From Litomosoides sigmodontis (lineage: Eukaryota > Nematoda > Chromadorea > Rhabditida > Onchocercidae), in the NCBI GenBank assembly GCA_963070105.1, contig OY718806.1:10256190-10320189 (forward strand): 64,000 nucleotides of DNA, in the 5' to 3' direction. Under the pieces are notes generated by a model. The model had not been told where the DNA came from and did not search any database. It was given only the letters and a program-made list of their open reading frames with translations. Numbering within the stretch: position 1 is the stretch's first letter; every line of letters starts with the position of its first letter. The position numbers and the translations under genes are program-made. Of the stretch, positions 18,190-30,762 are shown one piece after another.

Positions 18190-20616
18190 AAGCAAATGGA
18201 ACTGCTGAAAACACTGGAGGATCCAACGTTACGTATTGTGCATAAAGCAGCTAGCCAAATGGTGAACTCTAACAATTTATTGCAAAAATTTCCTGAACTA
18301 TTCCATAAGGAACAATATGTGTGAATTCCACCTCTTGGAACACTCTTCCTCCTCTCCCTTTTCAGTTCTCTTTTCCTTTCTTCCCCTTTCTTACTTCTCT
18401 CACTTGAGTATCTTTCTTTGTTCCTCGAAAGTTCATCATCCAATTAAATCATTTGTTTCGGTCATTAATCTAATATCGAATGCAATTCCTGAAATTTTTT
18501 CAAGTATTGAATTTCCTTTACTAACCGCTGTCATACGGCCTCTCTAATTACTATAAAATTTCAAACTTTTTCTCTAATTACTCTCTAATTACTATAAAAT
18601 TTCAAATTTTTTAAAAAAAAATGTCATGCAAAAATAAATTTAAATTGTAACCAGTTCAAAATAATTTACGAATTCCCAACCTCTTGAAAAGGCGGGTACT
18701 TCGAGAGTGCTGCCTTCTCATCGACACATACTTTTGGAATTTCTGTCTGATTTGAATGTTGCAATATTTTCAGAGTTCTGAAACTGATGAAGACGTCTTG
18801 TTAGAGGAAGGGAAGTCACGAATGAGACACTACAAAGCATATACAGTAATGCAGAAATCCGGATTTCAGCACACCGAGTAAATTTTTATATTAGACTTTA
18901 TTGAACAAATTGAAACTATGCTCCACAACTTGGCGAAAAAATGAACGTGTGAAAGTAAAAATCAAAAGTAGAGGCAGATTTCTTTAAATGGGCTACTCCA
19001 AATCCTTCATTAATCGTTTCCAGCCTCATTATCGTTAAATCGTACCCGTTTGTTCCACGAAAATACACTGAACTGGATGTCAGAAAATCCAATAAGATAA
19101 AGTGCTACCGCTAGTGACTGCCATTTCTGTCCATAAAATCATTCCAAACAATAAAAAATTATTCCAGATATCTTAATATGATCAACAGTGTAAAGTATCG
19201 AATTTACGAATTTATATACCAAAAAATCTGAATTAAACAAAACAGTTTTGATTTAAATCATAATTATAAAAGATTGGATCAAGACATGCTTTATCCGAAA
19301 GATATAAATGTAACAGGAAGGTATGTAACTCGTACCTCATTAGCAATAAGGGTGAAAAGGAAGCCATATCTGAAATGCTTTATTAGATTTGAAAACTTAC
19401 AATTTTGATTTTAGCTATTTGTCAATAATGATTAACTTGTGTCGCGTTGAAATAGCTGTGTCGTTGGGATTTCTGATCCATGGTTTTGCGTGTCCAGGTT
19501 TCGCTCAAGAATCTGCTTATCAAGGGACATGCCACATGAATGTGGTAGCTGCAGTTGTTGGTGCAACCACCGGGTGCATAGGACTTGGAGTTGTACATAG
19601 GTGAGGCATTTACCTGTTGAGTAGGTCTTGAGGGTTCTGCTCGATACTTCTCACTCTTTTAGGGACAATGAAACGGGAATGGCGGAAACATTCACAGATC
19701 TATCCATATTCCAGGTATCGATGGAAAATGATGCTCATTATGTGGCTTGTACTGTGCATTATATCAGCTGTAGGAAATTTGTTATCAGTTATAACAACAG
19801 GCATTTGGCTTGATCACCTTAGCAAAATGAAAAGCCGGACTGGCCTCGTCAACGGGCTAAGCGGGATGATGCTTTTGTGTTCTGTTGCCATTGGTTAGCT
19901 TTGCATCTAATTTACACTACGCATTTTTACTTCAATTCCATCTTTCATTGGAAGTCACCAAACTATGAAGATATCGTAATTGATCAACGAAGTGAGAACC
20001 AGGCTGGCTATCAGCAATAAGATCATCTTGTCCGTGTTATGGTTAATTAACACGCATTGATATCGTAATTTCCCTTCAACTCCTAGTAATACGTAGCACT
20101 TTTCGTCACTTTAACACGAACGTAATACATTCTGTGAATATGCAGCTTACAATTGGAATAAATGAATTTTCCTAATCCTCTGCGATTCTTTTTAGGTGTT
20201 TGCTTTATTCTCAATGCAGTAATGATATGCCACTTTTGGAATTTTAATTCGCAAAAGTATCAGGCTGTCGGAAAAGTTTCGGTAATATTTTGTATTTGTC
20301 AAATCTAAGTGGTCACTGATAGAACCATCTGTTTGTACTTAAAATCTTGATTTTTGGAAAATATGGAACTTTTTCTTCACATCAGTTACGGCATTTCAGA
20401 AACGCCCACGTTCGATTGTACGCCGTACTTCACGTACAAGCAGTGGTACAGAAAGAAAAACGCGCTCAGAAAAATCTGCAAAAGGATATCACATTGTTTG
20501 ATCTCAATTGTATGGGCTCATTTTTTTATAATTTGATTGATTCTACCGTGGTGATCACTGGTTTGGTTGGCATATTGAACAGCATGTTCAATGATCCACA
20601 TAAAGCAAGTGTGTGA
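18190..20616 (+). CDS. Multi-pass membrane protein, unrecognised
   Basis: Exons: about 18190-18318, 18774-18877, 19415-19600, 19715-19893, 20196-20281 and 20386-20616 (TGA). From 18774 onward all donors and acceptors are GT/AG and phases match (2/1, 2/1, 1/2, 0/0). The N-terminal part is hydrophilic and probably cytoplasmic (KTLEDPTLRIVHKAAS; SSETDEDVLLEEGKSRMRHY). Four or five hydrophobic segments follow: near EIAVSLGFLIHGFA, VVAAVVGATTGCIGLGV, MLIMWLVLCIISAVGNLL, SGMMLLCSVAIG + VCFILNAVMIC, and YNLIDSTVVITGLVGIL. The layout recalls tetraspan or claudin-like proteins, but I see no family motif and assign no function. The start is uncertain: ATG 18196 is the first Met, and a possible upstream exon begins at 18012 after TTTCAG (EKFENFAKLAIEKKERE). 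Confidence 0.6.
18542..18606. repeat. Short duplication in an intron, 24 bp x 2
   Basis: Copies at 18542-18565 and 18583-18606 are identical, with an extra partial copy (CTCTAATTA) at 18572-18580. The period is 41 bp. It lies in the intron before exon 18774. Confidence 0.85.
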
Positions 20617-20680
20617 TTAAAGACAAAATTAAACACTTTTTGTCTTTGAGTTTTCCAAAAGTTTTACAACCGAATATAAA

Positions 20681-22191
<1,511 letters not shown>

Positions 22192-22218
22192 CACTTGTAC
22201 TTTTGAAACTGATGCATC

Positions 22219-24052
22219 CTGCACCAAATATTTGCAAGATCTTGTCTAAAACTTTGGTAATAATTAAGCACAACGATATCCCCTATCCTCACAAAGGAAA
22301 ATACAAGAGATTAAACTTTAAAATAATTCATGTAGTCACGTCACTTCTCATTCCTGTGAAAATTTTGCAAATCACAAAAGTTCTCTGGATTTTTAGTTAC
22401 TACGGTCGTTTATAATTAAAAGAATCTGATAAAACTGCCTTAGAAAAACTCCCACTTGACATCGAAAACTTATGCAAAGATGGGCCAACACAAGAATGTA
22501 AAATCTTCAGAGTGCGATTCATTTGGAACTCCTCCGTTCCTTAAGTGACAGTGAAATCTCACGTAGCACTTTAATTTTGAATTCCGCAACCTGTTAGTTT
22601 CACTCCCTGGAATAGCACCTTGGGTCATTTGAATAGTGAATAAATCAACTTTCGCTGAAATTATAACTTGCTGAAGTGTAATACAATCGCTACCAGTGAC
22701 TTAAAAGAGTGACTGCACGATTCTGCTCAGATGAAATTAGTTGAATAGTAAAACACTGTACTGAACAAACACATCAAAAGATATCCACCTTTATTTGAAA
22801 ACTTTGGCTATAATAACTTGAAATGTCTCTAATGATACTACGATATTACTACCATGTACAAGTGCATCGCTAGCTCCAAGTTAACAGATGACATGGCTGC
22901 TATCGATTACAACAAACGTTACAAAGCTAAGGCATTTGGCAAAAACACCATTTTATGAATTACAGAAAACTGTAAATGAAGTTGCACAAGATAAATACGA
23001 GATCAAAGTATAAAGAGCCTGTTTGAAAAAAAAAATGAATAGGCAGGATGATATGGATTACTCACCATAAAACCTAATAATGATTGCTAACCAAAGGAAA
23101 ATCCATGAGTTCTTTTGACATGCTGTATCTTACAAAATACTTATCACAGAAAACTAACACAAATTCTACCATAATAAGTGATAAATGATGAAAAAACCGT
23201 TCAATACCTGAAAATAACGAGAATTTCATAATATGGCAAAGACTGTTTGGAAAAATTATAACACTATGCTAATTCGAGAACTAAATACATAACGGAGAAA
23301 AAAAGGAAAAGGAAATAAAATATGTCGCACAAGTAGGCAATATAGATATATAAGTACAAGGACTAGTACATCAGCTAGTGAGATATATACTGCGATGCTA
23401 ATGCAATCATGAGTCGAACCGGACACATACAAGCCACTTAGAAGACTTAAAACCACACCTCGCCGCTTTGTACAATGATAAAAATGTCAGTTGCAATTTT
23501 TTTAAAAAATTTTTTTAACGAGGTAAAAGTGCATCCGCCTGCTTGGAACTTTTGGAAGAGCTTTCGAATATGACTTTCGAACGTGGTAGGTTTTTAGCAT
23601 AGGGTTTTGGGATTAGAATCAGAGAATTTCTCAAAAAGAAAAATCACACCTTCGACGGCACAAGAGTGGCAATAACAAATAATTTCCGAACTGGTACCAT
23701 GAAAATTTTGTTATGCGATCATTTTTTTTATAGGTTCCCCAAATCCCTTCCTACTTTAATTATATCTGAGTTAAAGAATTCGATGAAATACATGAAATGA
23801 TACCACAGCTGAAAACATGCGAAGAATCTCAGTAACATCACAAAGCATAAATAGAAATAAATGACGACTGAATGATCACAAAACTCTCATGAAAAAATAG
23901 TTCAAACACGCTTAATATCGCTGATAACGGATCGTCATGGAAAACTTTATCAGGATCTCACAATGTTGCACTTAAGATCGGTACTAGTGCGGGTTGCGGG
24001 TTGTATTCAGCTCATCAGCAGACATAGCCATCATTATAACGCCTAAGCGTTA
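22219..24052. other. Intergenic stretch between two minus-strand genes
   Basis: AT-rich sequence with no convincing exon. It contains a small open frame at 23256-23456 (minus) that looks hydrophobic by chance. It probably holds the 3' UTR of the BED/hAT gene and the promoter of the exonuclease gene. Confidence 0.5.
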
Positions 24053-25577
24053 TTATGCGATATTATGCGTATTTACAATTTTTGGTACCGAAGTACCAAT
24101 ATTACAAGAAACGTTTACGTCCGATATTTGATTACTTTGTTCACTGGAAGCTGTTTGTGCATAAGATGAACGTAACAAAAGCAGGCTTGACAGACATTCT
24201 GGAGTAAGTTTCAAAACGTTTTGACTATTGTGCACCACACAAGCAGCTGGAATTGAAAGAAGAAACCGGGCCAACAGTGACAAATGTGGAAACTGTGCCT
24301 GACCAACAGTGGACCAAAATAGCAGAACATCTCTGAAATCAGTATTTTAACATGAATCAGTATCGGAAAAAAAGAGTGGCATGACGTTCCGAAGGTAAAA
24401 AATTGCTTTCTACAATTAATCATTTCGAACATAGAGAAAAAGAAAATTAAAATGTTCCCATATTTTTCAGATGAATACTTCCACACTTTTCAAACATCGG
24501 CATCCTTCTACAGCTTTTAAAGATTGATGAATTACAGCAGATGAGCGAGGAAGAAAAGGACAAATTAATTACTGAATAAATAAGGCAATAGACAAAAACA
24601 ATATGCATAAGCAAACTTTGTTTGAGAGGCTGGATACTGCGAGCGTAAATAACATTCTAGTTCATCATCGATAACTGCATGATCTTCTAGCGAACTTAAA
24701 AATGATACTCGTTTCTTTGGTGGTTCTCCGTCACTTGTACCTAGATTTTAACAAATTTTGCCAACTGGATTTTCTAACTTTCTCAACATTTTTGAGCAAA
24801 GGATAATTTTCGTCATTCTTTTCACACAGACTTAAGACGTGCTAAGCTTGACTCTTTTAATCGAGTTGACTTTATAACAGGTTAATACTAGTAGCCAATT
24901 TCAAAATACGCGAAAGTTGATGGGCAATGTTATTCTCCAGGAGTATTGGTGTTGTAAATACACTTGTTTTAAAGAGTTAATATTGTATCAAGTTCTGGGT
25001 CATCGTATCACGCTGAGGATTTCAGTAAAACTTAGGACCCTGCAAAGACACCTGAAGAACCTTAGCTATTATGCAGTGTTGGGCTTGACAGAAAAAATTT
25101 CAAAATGTGAACTTTACCAGCTAGAAGTTCTTCGCTTTTTAATTTCATTTCGGATGCTCCGATTAATTTCCGTATTCGTGAATAAGTTTCCATCCTAAAA
25201 ACCTAGCTTTCGCATAGATGTTTAAAAAATTTACGCAGCCTGCGATAGAAAGTAATAAAATAGGAGAATATTACGGTTTCAGTTTAGTACCTTAAAATCC
25301 TTCACAAACACCACTTCAATGAATAGATATCCTTATCTCAAAAAATAAACAAAAACCTCTGTTCGTCCGAACAAATAACTGGGAGATGTTTGAGGCGAGG
25401 ATTCAAAACAGTTGCCATACGATGTTCAGGCATAATCACTGATTCTGTGGCATTTCGTAATATATTTTCCGTTTTCCGTCTTAACGAACAAACCCAGCTC
25501 CCTACATCGTTTTTGCTAACATTATCCTCATCATCTGATGAGAATTCATGGATTAAAGCAAACCATTCTGGTTGCAC
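24053..25577 (-). CDS. hAT C-terminal (dimerisation) exons
   Basis: Exons 25357-25577, 24638-24740 and 24053-24332 carry the region just before and including the hAT dimerisation fold. Its hallmark is a Trp-rich block (LLFWSTVGQAQFPHLSLLAR) followed by LSIPAA. The ER-FS motif normally following in active hAT transposases is replaced by VVHNSQN, consistent with loss of transposase activity. A low-complexity Ser/Gln/Asn tail follows. Confidence 0.72.
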
Positions 25578-28500
25578 CTGATAAAACATTTAAAACAGTA
25601 ACACGTATGTCAAGTTCACAGATTTATTTAAGACTGATTAATCCACTAAGTAGCGGTAAAGCTGTATTAAATTTCAAATTTTTTAAAAGGGAATATTTAA
25701 ATATTACCATATGAAAAGAAACTGCTGATTTATCGATAAAAATTGATGCCATAATATGAAATGGTTCCAAATATTTTCGAATTTCATCAGCAACCGACCA
25801 ATCAATTGATCGTACCAATACCATAATATCTATATATAGACGTAAAGTACTTTTTTTTTACAGTTAGTGGCTAACGATGATGAGTTCCAACAACGTAAAA
25901 TGCTACATGTTTTCAACACTGCTTATGGAAAACATAACCGTAATTGAAGCATAGCACTAAACATCGTTAGAGACATGCGGTATATAGCAGCACATTTTGT
26001 GCACTATTGAAATGCTACACAAAATTAAAAAATGAGATCTAACCATCGATGGATGAAAATTCAAATCCTCAAACCGAAATGTGTTGTAATAGTGATGAAC
26101 TTTAATCATTACGGAAGGAAATGTAGACGCTATTAACATAGTATACCTGGATTCTGTGCAACTGTCAAATGCTCCACGCAATCTTTAACATATTTTAACA
26201 TTTCGTAACCGTAAAACAAGTAGTCAAATCGTCCAGCTCTTTTTTCAACAGGTGAATTGGCCCAACGGTCCAACCCTAATTTTTCTATGGCAGCTAAAAA
26301 GAGATTGCATGCAAAAAAAGTAAACAATGACAAAACAAAAATATTAGCTTATCATAAATCTGAAATTTTACGACGACATTCTTCTCAGCAATAAAGTAAT
26401 AAGAAAAATTACCAACTATTTTCTGACAATTTACAAAAATTGCAAATACATCGCATTTTTGATCACGTAATTCTCCGAAAATTTCATGGATGAGCTGTAA
26501 CACAAATTCTTTAATGTAAACAACCTATTCAGGATTTGTCCGCAACTACTACTGTAAAGATCGAATATGTTATATCAATTAGTCAAGGAAAACATGCTTA
26601 CACAGATATCATTAACATAGTACGATAGGCTATATACTATAGGAGATAATGTAAGCTTACAAGAACTCACATTATTCAATGTGTAACATATGCAATAAAG
26701 ATGCGCTTGCCCACCACAACTCGGAATGTTTTCTGTAACACACAACAGTCTTTTGGATTCACCCGCCTCTCGGATTATTGTTCCCAATCCTGTTTTCATT
26801 TTGTCTACTGTATCAACACTGAAATGAATATTTGATATCATTGTTGAAACCATATAAAACTCATAAATAAAATTTACTTCACAATACGATGCTTATATTT
26901 CCATTCTGCTGTGATATAATTCGCAGAAACAACAGCAATATCATCTTCGTTTACAATGCGCTCCACCGAAAACGAGAAACCGGATGTACGAGCAATTTGT
27001 CCCACTTCTGCAGTCAATTCCGACAACACCATTGATGTATTAGCTTCAATAACCTATGAAAAAATTGTGCTATACTAAATATGATCTTTAAAATATGTAT
27101 ATAGATCCCAACCAATACTACTGAAAGGTATATAAGGAAGCAATTCAAATCACTTGATTCAGAGTAGAAGTTTCAGGAATAAGTGTTGAAATTGCTTGAC
27201 GATCTGGACACCGACAACGTCGCCCAATCGATATGGCCGTCTCGATAATACCATGCATTCCGTCTCCCTAAAAAACTTCGAATGAATATTAGTGTCAATT
27301 GCTGGCAACAAAAATTAAGAAAACTAAACAACCATCCAGTCGTAGAACATTAAAATTTAACAAATATTGACATATTTATGTATCATATATGCCATATCAC
27401 ATCCTTTCTAAACCAAATTCTTGAAATGATTGTATGTTGAAGTGTTAGTATGTGGAAATTTAGAAAGTTAAAATCAAGAAATTCAAGTAACACCTGAAAA
27501 ATGGCAGGTGGAAGTAAATCGATAGCACAACATCGCATAATTGCGTTACAAAATATTCGGCGATCGTAATCAGTGAATGATGTCTCAAATGAAGACTGCG
27601 TTGTAAGACTTGTATGTGAAACTGAAGGTGGTGCAGGGGATTCCTGAAATTATTTTGCAAAACACCACTGAAAGTATTTTCAAAAAAAAAAACAAAAGAA
27701 CACGTCTCTTGTTTAATGAATGACGCGAAAGTTTTCCGTAATCGTCCCTAGATAAATTGTAGTTTAAAATAGATTCAACGAAATATTTTTTCCATTCGCT
27801 GAGTGATAAGTGCTGCCACACCCAATATTCTAGCACAATAAACTATAAAAAACGTGACAAATGATTTAATACGACTTAAAAATCATGATATTGGTGTTTC
27901 CACTGTTCCAATGCGTCCAATCATTCAGTTGACATCTTGTTTAAAAACAACAAGCATTACCCTTCTGTATGCACCAGACGTATCGGGAGACAACTGATTG
28001 ACATATCCCGAAGTGAGGGTTTCAAAAGACTGCTGACCGGAGGAATCATTCGCCGTTTCTGTTGAACTAAAATTAAATTAATATCAGGTGATAAAACGGT
28101 AATTCCCTAATCTTGCTAAAATTTCAAATAAGAAAAAAAACGAACAAGTAATTTTTCTTTCCCTATTCTTGATCCATTTCACTCAAACAAATTTAACTGT
28201 GGAAGAATTTACGTTACTTTATACTGTTGTCCTTGTAGCTACTGCCGATTGGACATCTGTGACGAGTCATATTACCCGTTCCGCCACCCGTATCTGTATA
28301 AAGCACTTTGCATGCGTAGCAAGCCACATAAGGTAGACGAGCTCCAGTAATCGTGTCAAGCACCTAAAGAGTGAACAAAATAGTTTTAGACATCAACGTC
28401 TCATAAAAATCCGGAAAGCTTCGACTACTGTTTTGCAATAGGATTTTTACCAGCACTCTAAATAACCAGACATCTGTAGATCAGATCGAACACAGTCCAC

Positions 28501-29561
28501 TACCAACCCTCGGAAGAGGCTTCTGACAACCATACAGAACGTCTAACTTCTTAGCTCAGATCTTCTGGAAAAGCATTTTGTCGTGCATTAATATAGTCCC
28601 CCTTTGCCATACTTATAGACCGATCAAATGTCAAACTCTGTAAGGCAAATCTCTTACAATTTTTTAAACAACGAACCTGTCCAAACAAGTTCCACACTTC
28701 CGATCTACCTTTCTTTTTGACCAGTTCAAATCTTCCCAACTTCATACGTATGTCATCTTGTATAACAGATTTTGGTGGCATCAGATGACTGTTCAGGGGC
28801 AAGGTGACACCAGTATCTCGACAGTAAGTTGTACTCAGACCAGATGGATCACTTGAAATCTAAAAATCACTAAATAAAGTGAATATGGGTCCAATGTGCA
28901 TATGCATTTACGCATGGTGAATCCTCAAATTTCGTTAAGATATTGTCAGCGCAATCTGACCTGATGCTTAATTACAGATGGAGCATCGGACAAGGAACCA
29001 TTTGTTTCCTCTGCAAAATTTCCATCACAGCTGCGAATCTAGAAGAAATCACAAGTGTAACAGGTTATGCACAACATCTAACTGAAAAGGATTAGAACCT
29101 GTACGGTAAGCTTGGGGTTCTGGAAACTTGAACATTTTAATAATGCAGAGAAACACGACTACCACCAGTTCAAAATTTTCAAATAATATAAGCTGACGGT
29201 ATACTTCAGTGCCAAAATCAAAAATAACCGTATTCATTGCAGACATATCATGAAGTTTGGATAACCGCATAGGTGGGACCGAATGAGCATGCACTGGCAA
29301 AGTACTCCGGTGATGCACAACGGTAACACCACTGATATCCTCGCCGGAAAGCGGTTCACTTTTGGTGCATACAATTGTAGCCGTTGGCTGATTAGAGCGT
29401 TTCGTTGAAGCAAATGAGGTGACGCCGTTGGTAGTGTTCCAGTTGTGCGAATCACTGGTTATATTCTCGTCGTCAATTGCTTCATCAGTGATGGCCGCGG
29501 TCTTCCGCAGCGCCGGATGGCGTGTACGGGTTGTGGTTAACAACTGCTCTTGAGCAGCCAA
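24053..29561 (-). CDS. BED zinc finger / hAT-dimerisation protein (domesticated transposase)
   Basis: Exons in order: 29205-about 29590, 28961-29038, 28677-28859, 28218-28363, 27961-28066, from 27842 (3' end unresolved), 27494-27643, 27154-27267, 26878-27053, 26671-26818, 26413-26494, 26147-26293, 26044-26099, 25708-25829, 25357-25577, a possible short exon at 25239, 24638-24740, 24053-24332 (stop). The BED finger spans 28677-28859 and 28218-28363: SEVWNLFGQV, CYAC and NMTRHRC (CxxC...HxC). The C-terminal hAT domain shows EHRMATVLNPRLKHL, DELECYLRSQ, DVLLFWSTVG and FPHLSLLARFLLSIPAA. Such proteins are usually nuclear DNA-binding regulators; C. elegans BED-3 is a possible but unverified relative. 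The start codon is not found in the first exon, and phases fail at 27842, at 26044/25829 and near 25239. Confidence 0.75.
28218..28859 (-). CDS. BED zinc-finger exons of the hAT-derived gene
   Basis: Exon 28677-28859 (61 codons) ends with the aromatic lead-in SEVWNLFGQ. After a 313-bp intron, exon 28218-28363 supplies the zinc ligands: C-Y-A-C, then T-G-G-G-T-G-N-M-T-R-H-R-C. The intron splits the finger between the tryptophan motif and the first cysteine pair. Conservation of the ligands across a spliced junction argues that the finger is functional. Confidence 0.8.
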
Positions 29562-30762
29562 CTTGAAACAGTTCCGGTTAACCTCCAGGTTTCAAGTTTC
29601 TGTAATGTTGCATTTTAAAGATACAACTTATCGCGACGAAATTGCTTCGCATGAATGAGTGAGCAAGTGCTACTATGGTTACGATATGCAACGAATTCTG
29701 GCAATTCAATAAAACTATAGCAAAATTTATGCTGAACGAGGAGAATTGGAGTCGCTCTTAATGTGACATCACACGATTAGCACAAGACGAACATTCAGAA
29801 ATTCCCACGACGAGGATAACGACCGCCTCGTACGGATCCACGAAAGGATTATGAGGCAGGAGAATCTTTGGCACTACATATATCCACCGTGTGCGTGCGT
29901 GTGTGATGTATGTTTGCATGTGTGCGGTATGTGCATATATGTTGTGTGTGTGGGGATTGGTATGTCTCAGGAAAGTTTTTATAAAAGGAATTACTCACCG
30001 GACAGGAGAGAAAGAGAGAGAGAGATAGAGGGAGAGGGAGAGACAACAGCTACACACAGATGGGGTGTTGCACAATCATCGCTTTCTATTACTGAGCTCT
30101 TCAAGCTTCAACAGTGTATCCTCTCGATCATGAGGTTACGTGCATAATGGTAACAGCACTCTTCTGGGGAGGGGGGTGCTCTCTCCGTGGATACCCAAAA
30201 AATGTTGATAAAAACTTCTAGCTAATATTTCATATAATCAAGCAAGACGTTTCGCAGCAGGAAATTAACTGCTACAGGTGGAGAAAATTCAAATACAAAT
30301 TCACTGAGATTAGCTATGAATTTTTGTTTCACCAAAGCAACAATAGCGCTGCAAATGGCACTTGAAAACAAAAGACGCTTAACTTTCTGCGGCAAATTCG
30401 AATTTTATTAAAGGATTTCTTAAATGAGGCGGGAGAGCTTGGTGTAATAGTTTAGTTGCAAGTGGCAAGTAATTAAAAATTAGAGCTCGCTTATCGGTTT
30501 ATTAACGCTGGAAGCATATAATTTAAAATTCCAATGTGATTTGAATCCCAGCTGAATAGTTGAAAATAGCAGTTTTAAAAAATGAGAATGCTTCTCAGTA
30601 CGCCATGGCTTTACAATCCATGTCTGATTATTTCCGAATTTTGAATGTCTCATTATTTCCAGACTTGAAATCCTAATATTGCTTGTTGAACATAGTAACA
30701 TTCATATAAATACCATCCCTTTGCTGTTTTCGTGGTGTTATTGCCGTTAAGTGATCGTATCA
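29562..30762. promoter_or_regulatory. Divergent intergenic region between BED/hAT and MMS22L-like genes
   Basis: About 1.2 kb separates the first supported BED/hAT exon (minus) from the ATG of the plus-strand gene. It contains GT-rich runs (about 29890-29955), a purine AGAGAG tract (about 30005-30043) and a small G-rich patch (30168-30178). It probably includes 5' UTR and promoters of both genes, possibly shared. No core promoter element can be named. Confidence 0.4.

Noticed and set aside
20354..20536. Alternative frame of the last membrane-protein exon (YGISETPTFDC...)
   Set aside because: Its phase does not fit the previous exon, which ends in phase 0. The other frame fits and supplies a final hydrophobic segment.
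24053..29561. Active hAT transposon copy
   Set aside because: There are many introns, no visible terminal inverted repeats around it, and the ER-FS signature is missing.
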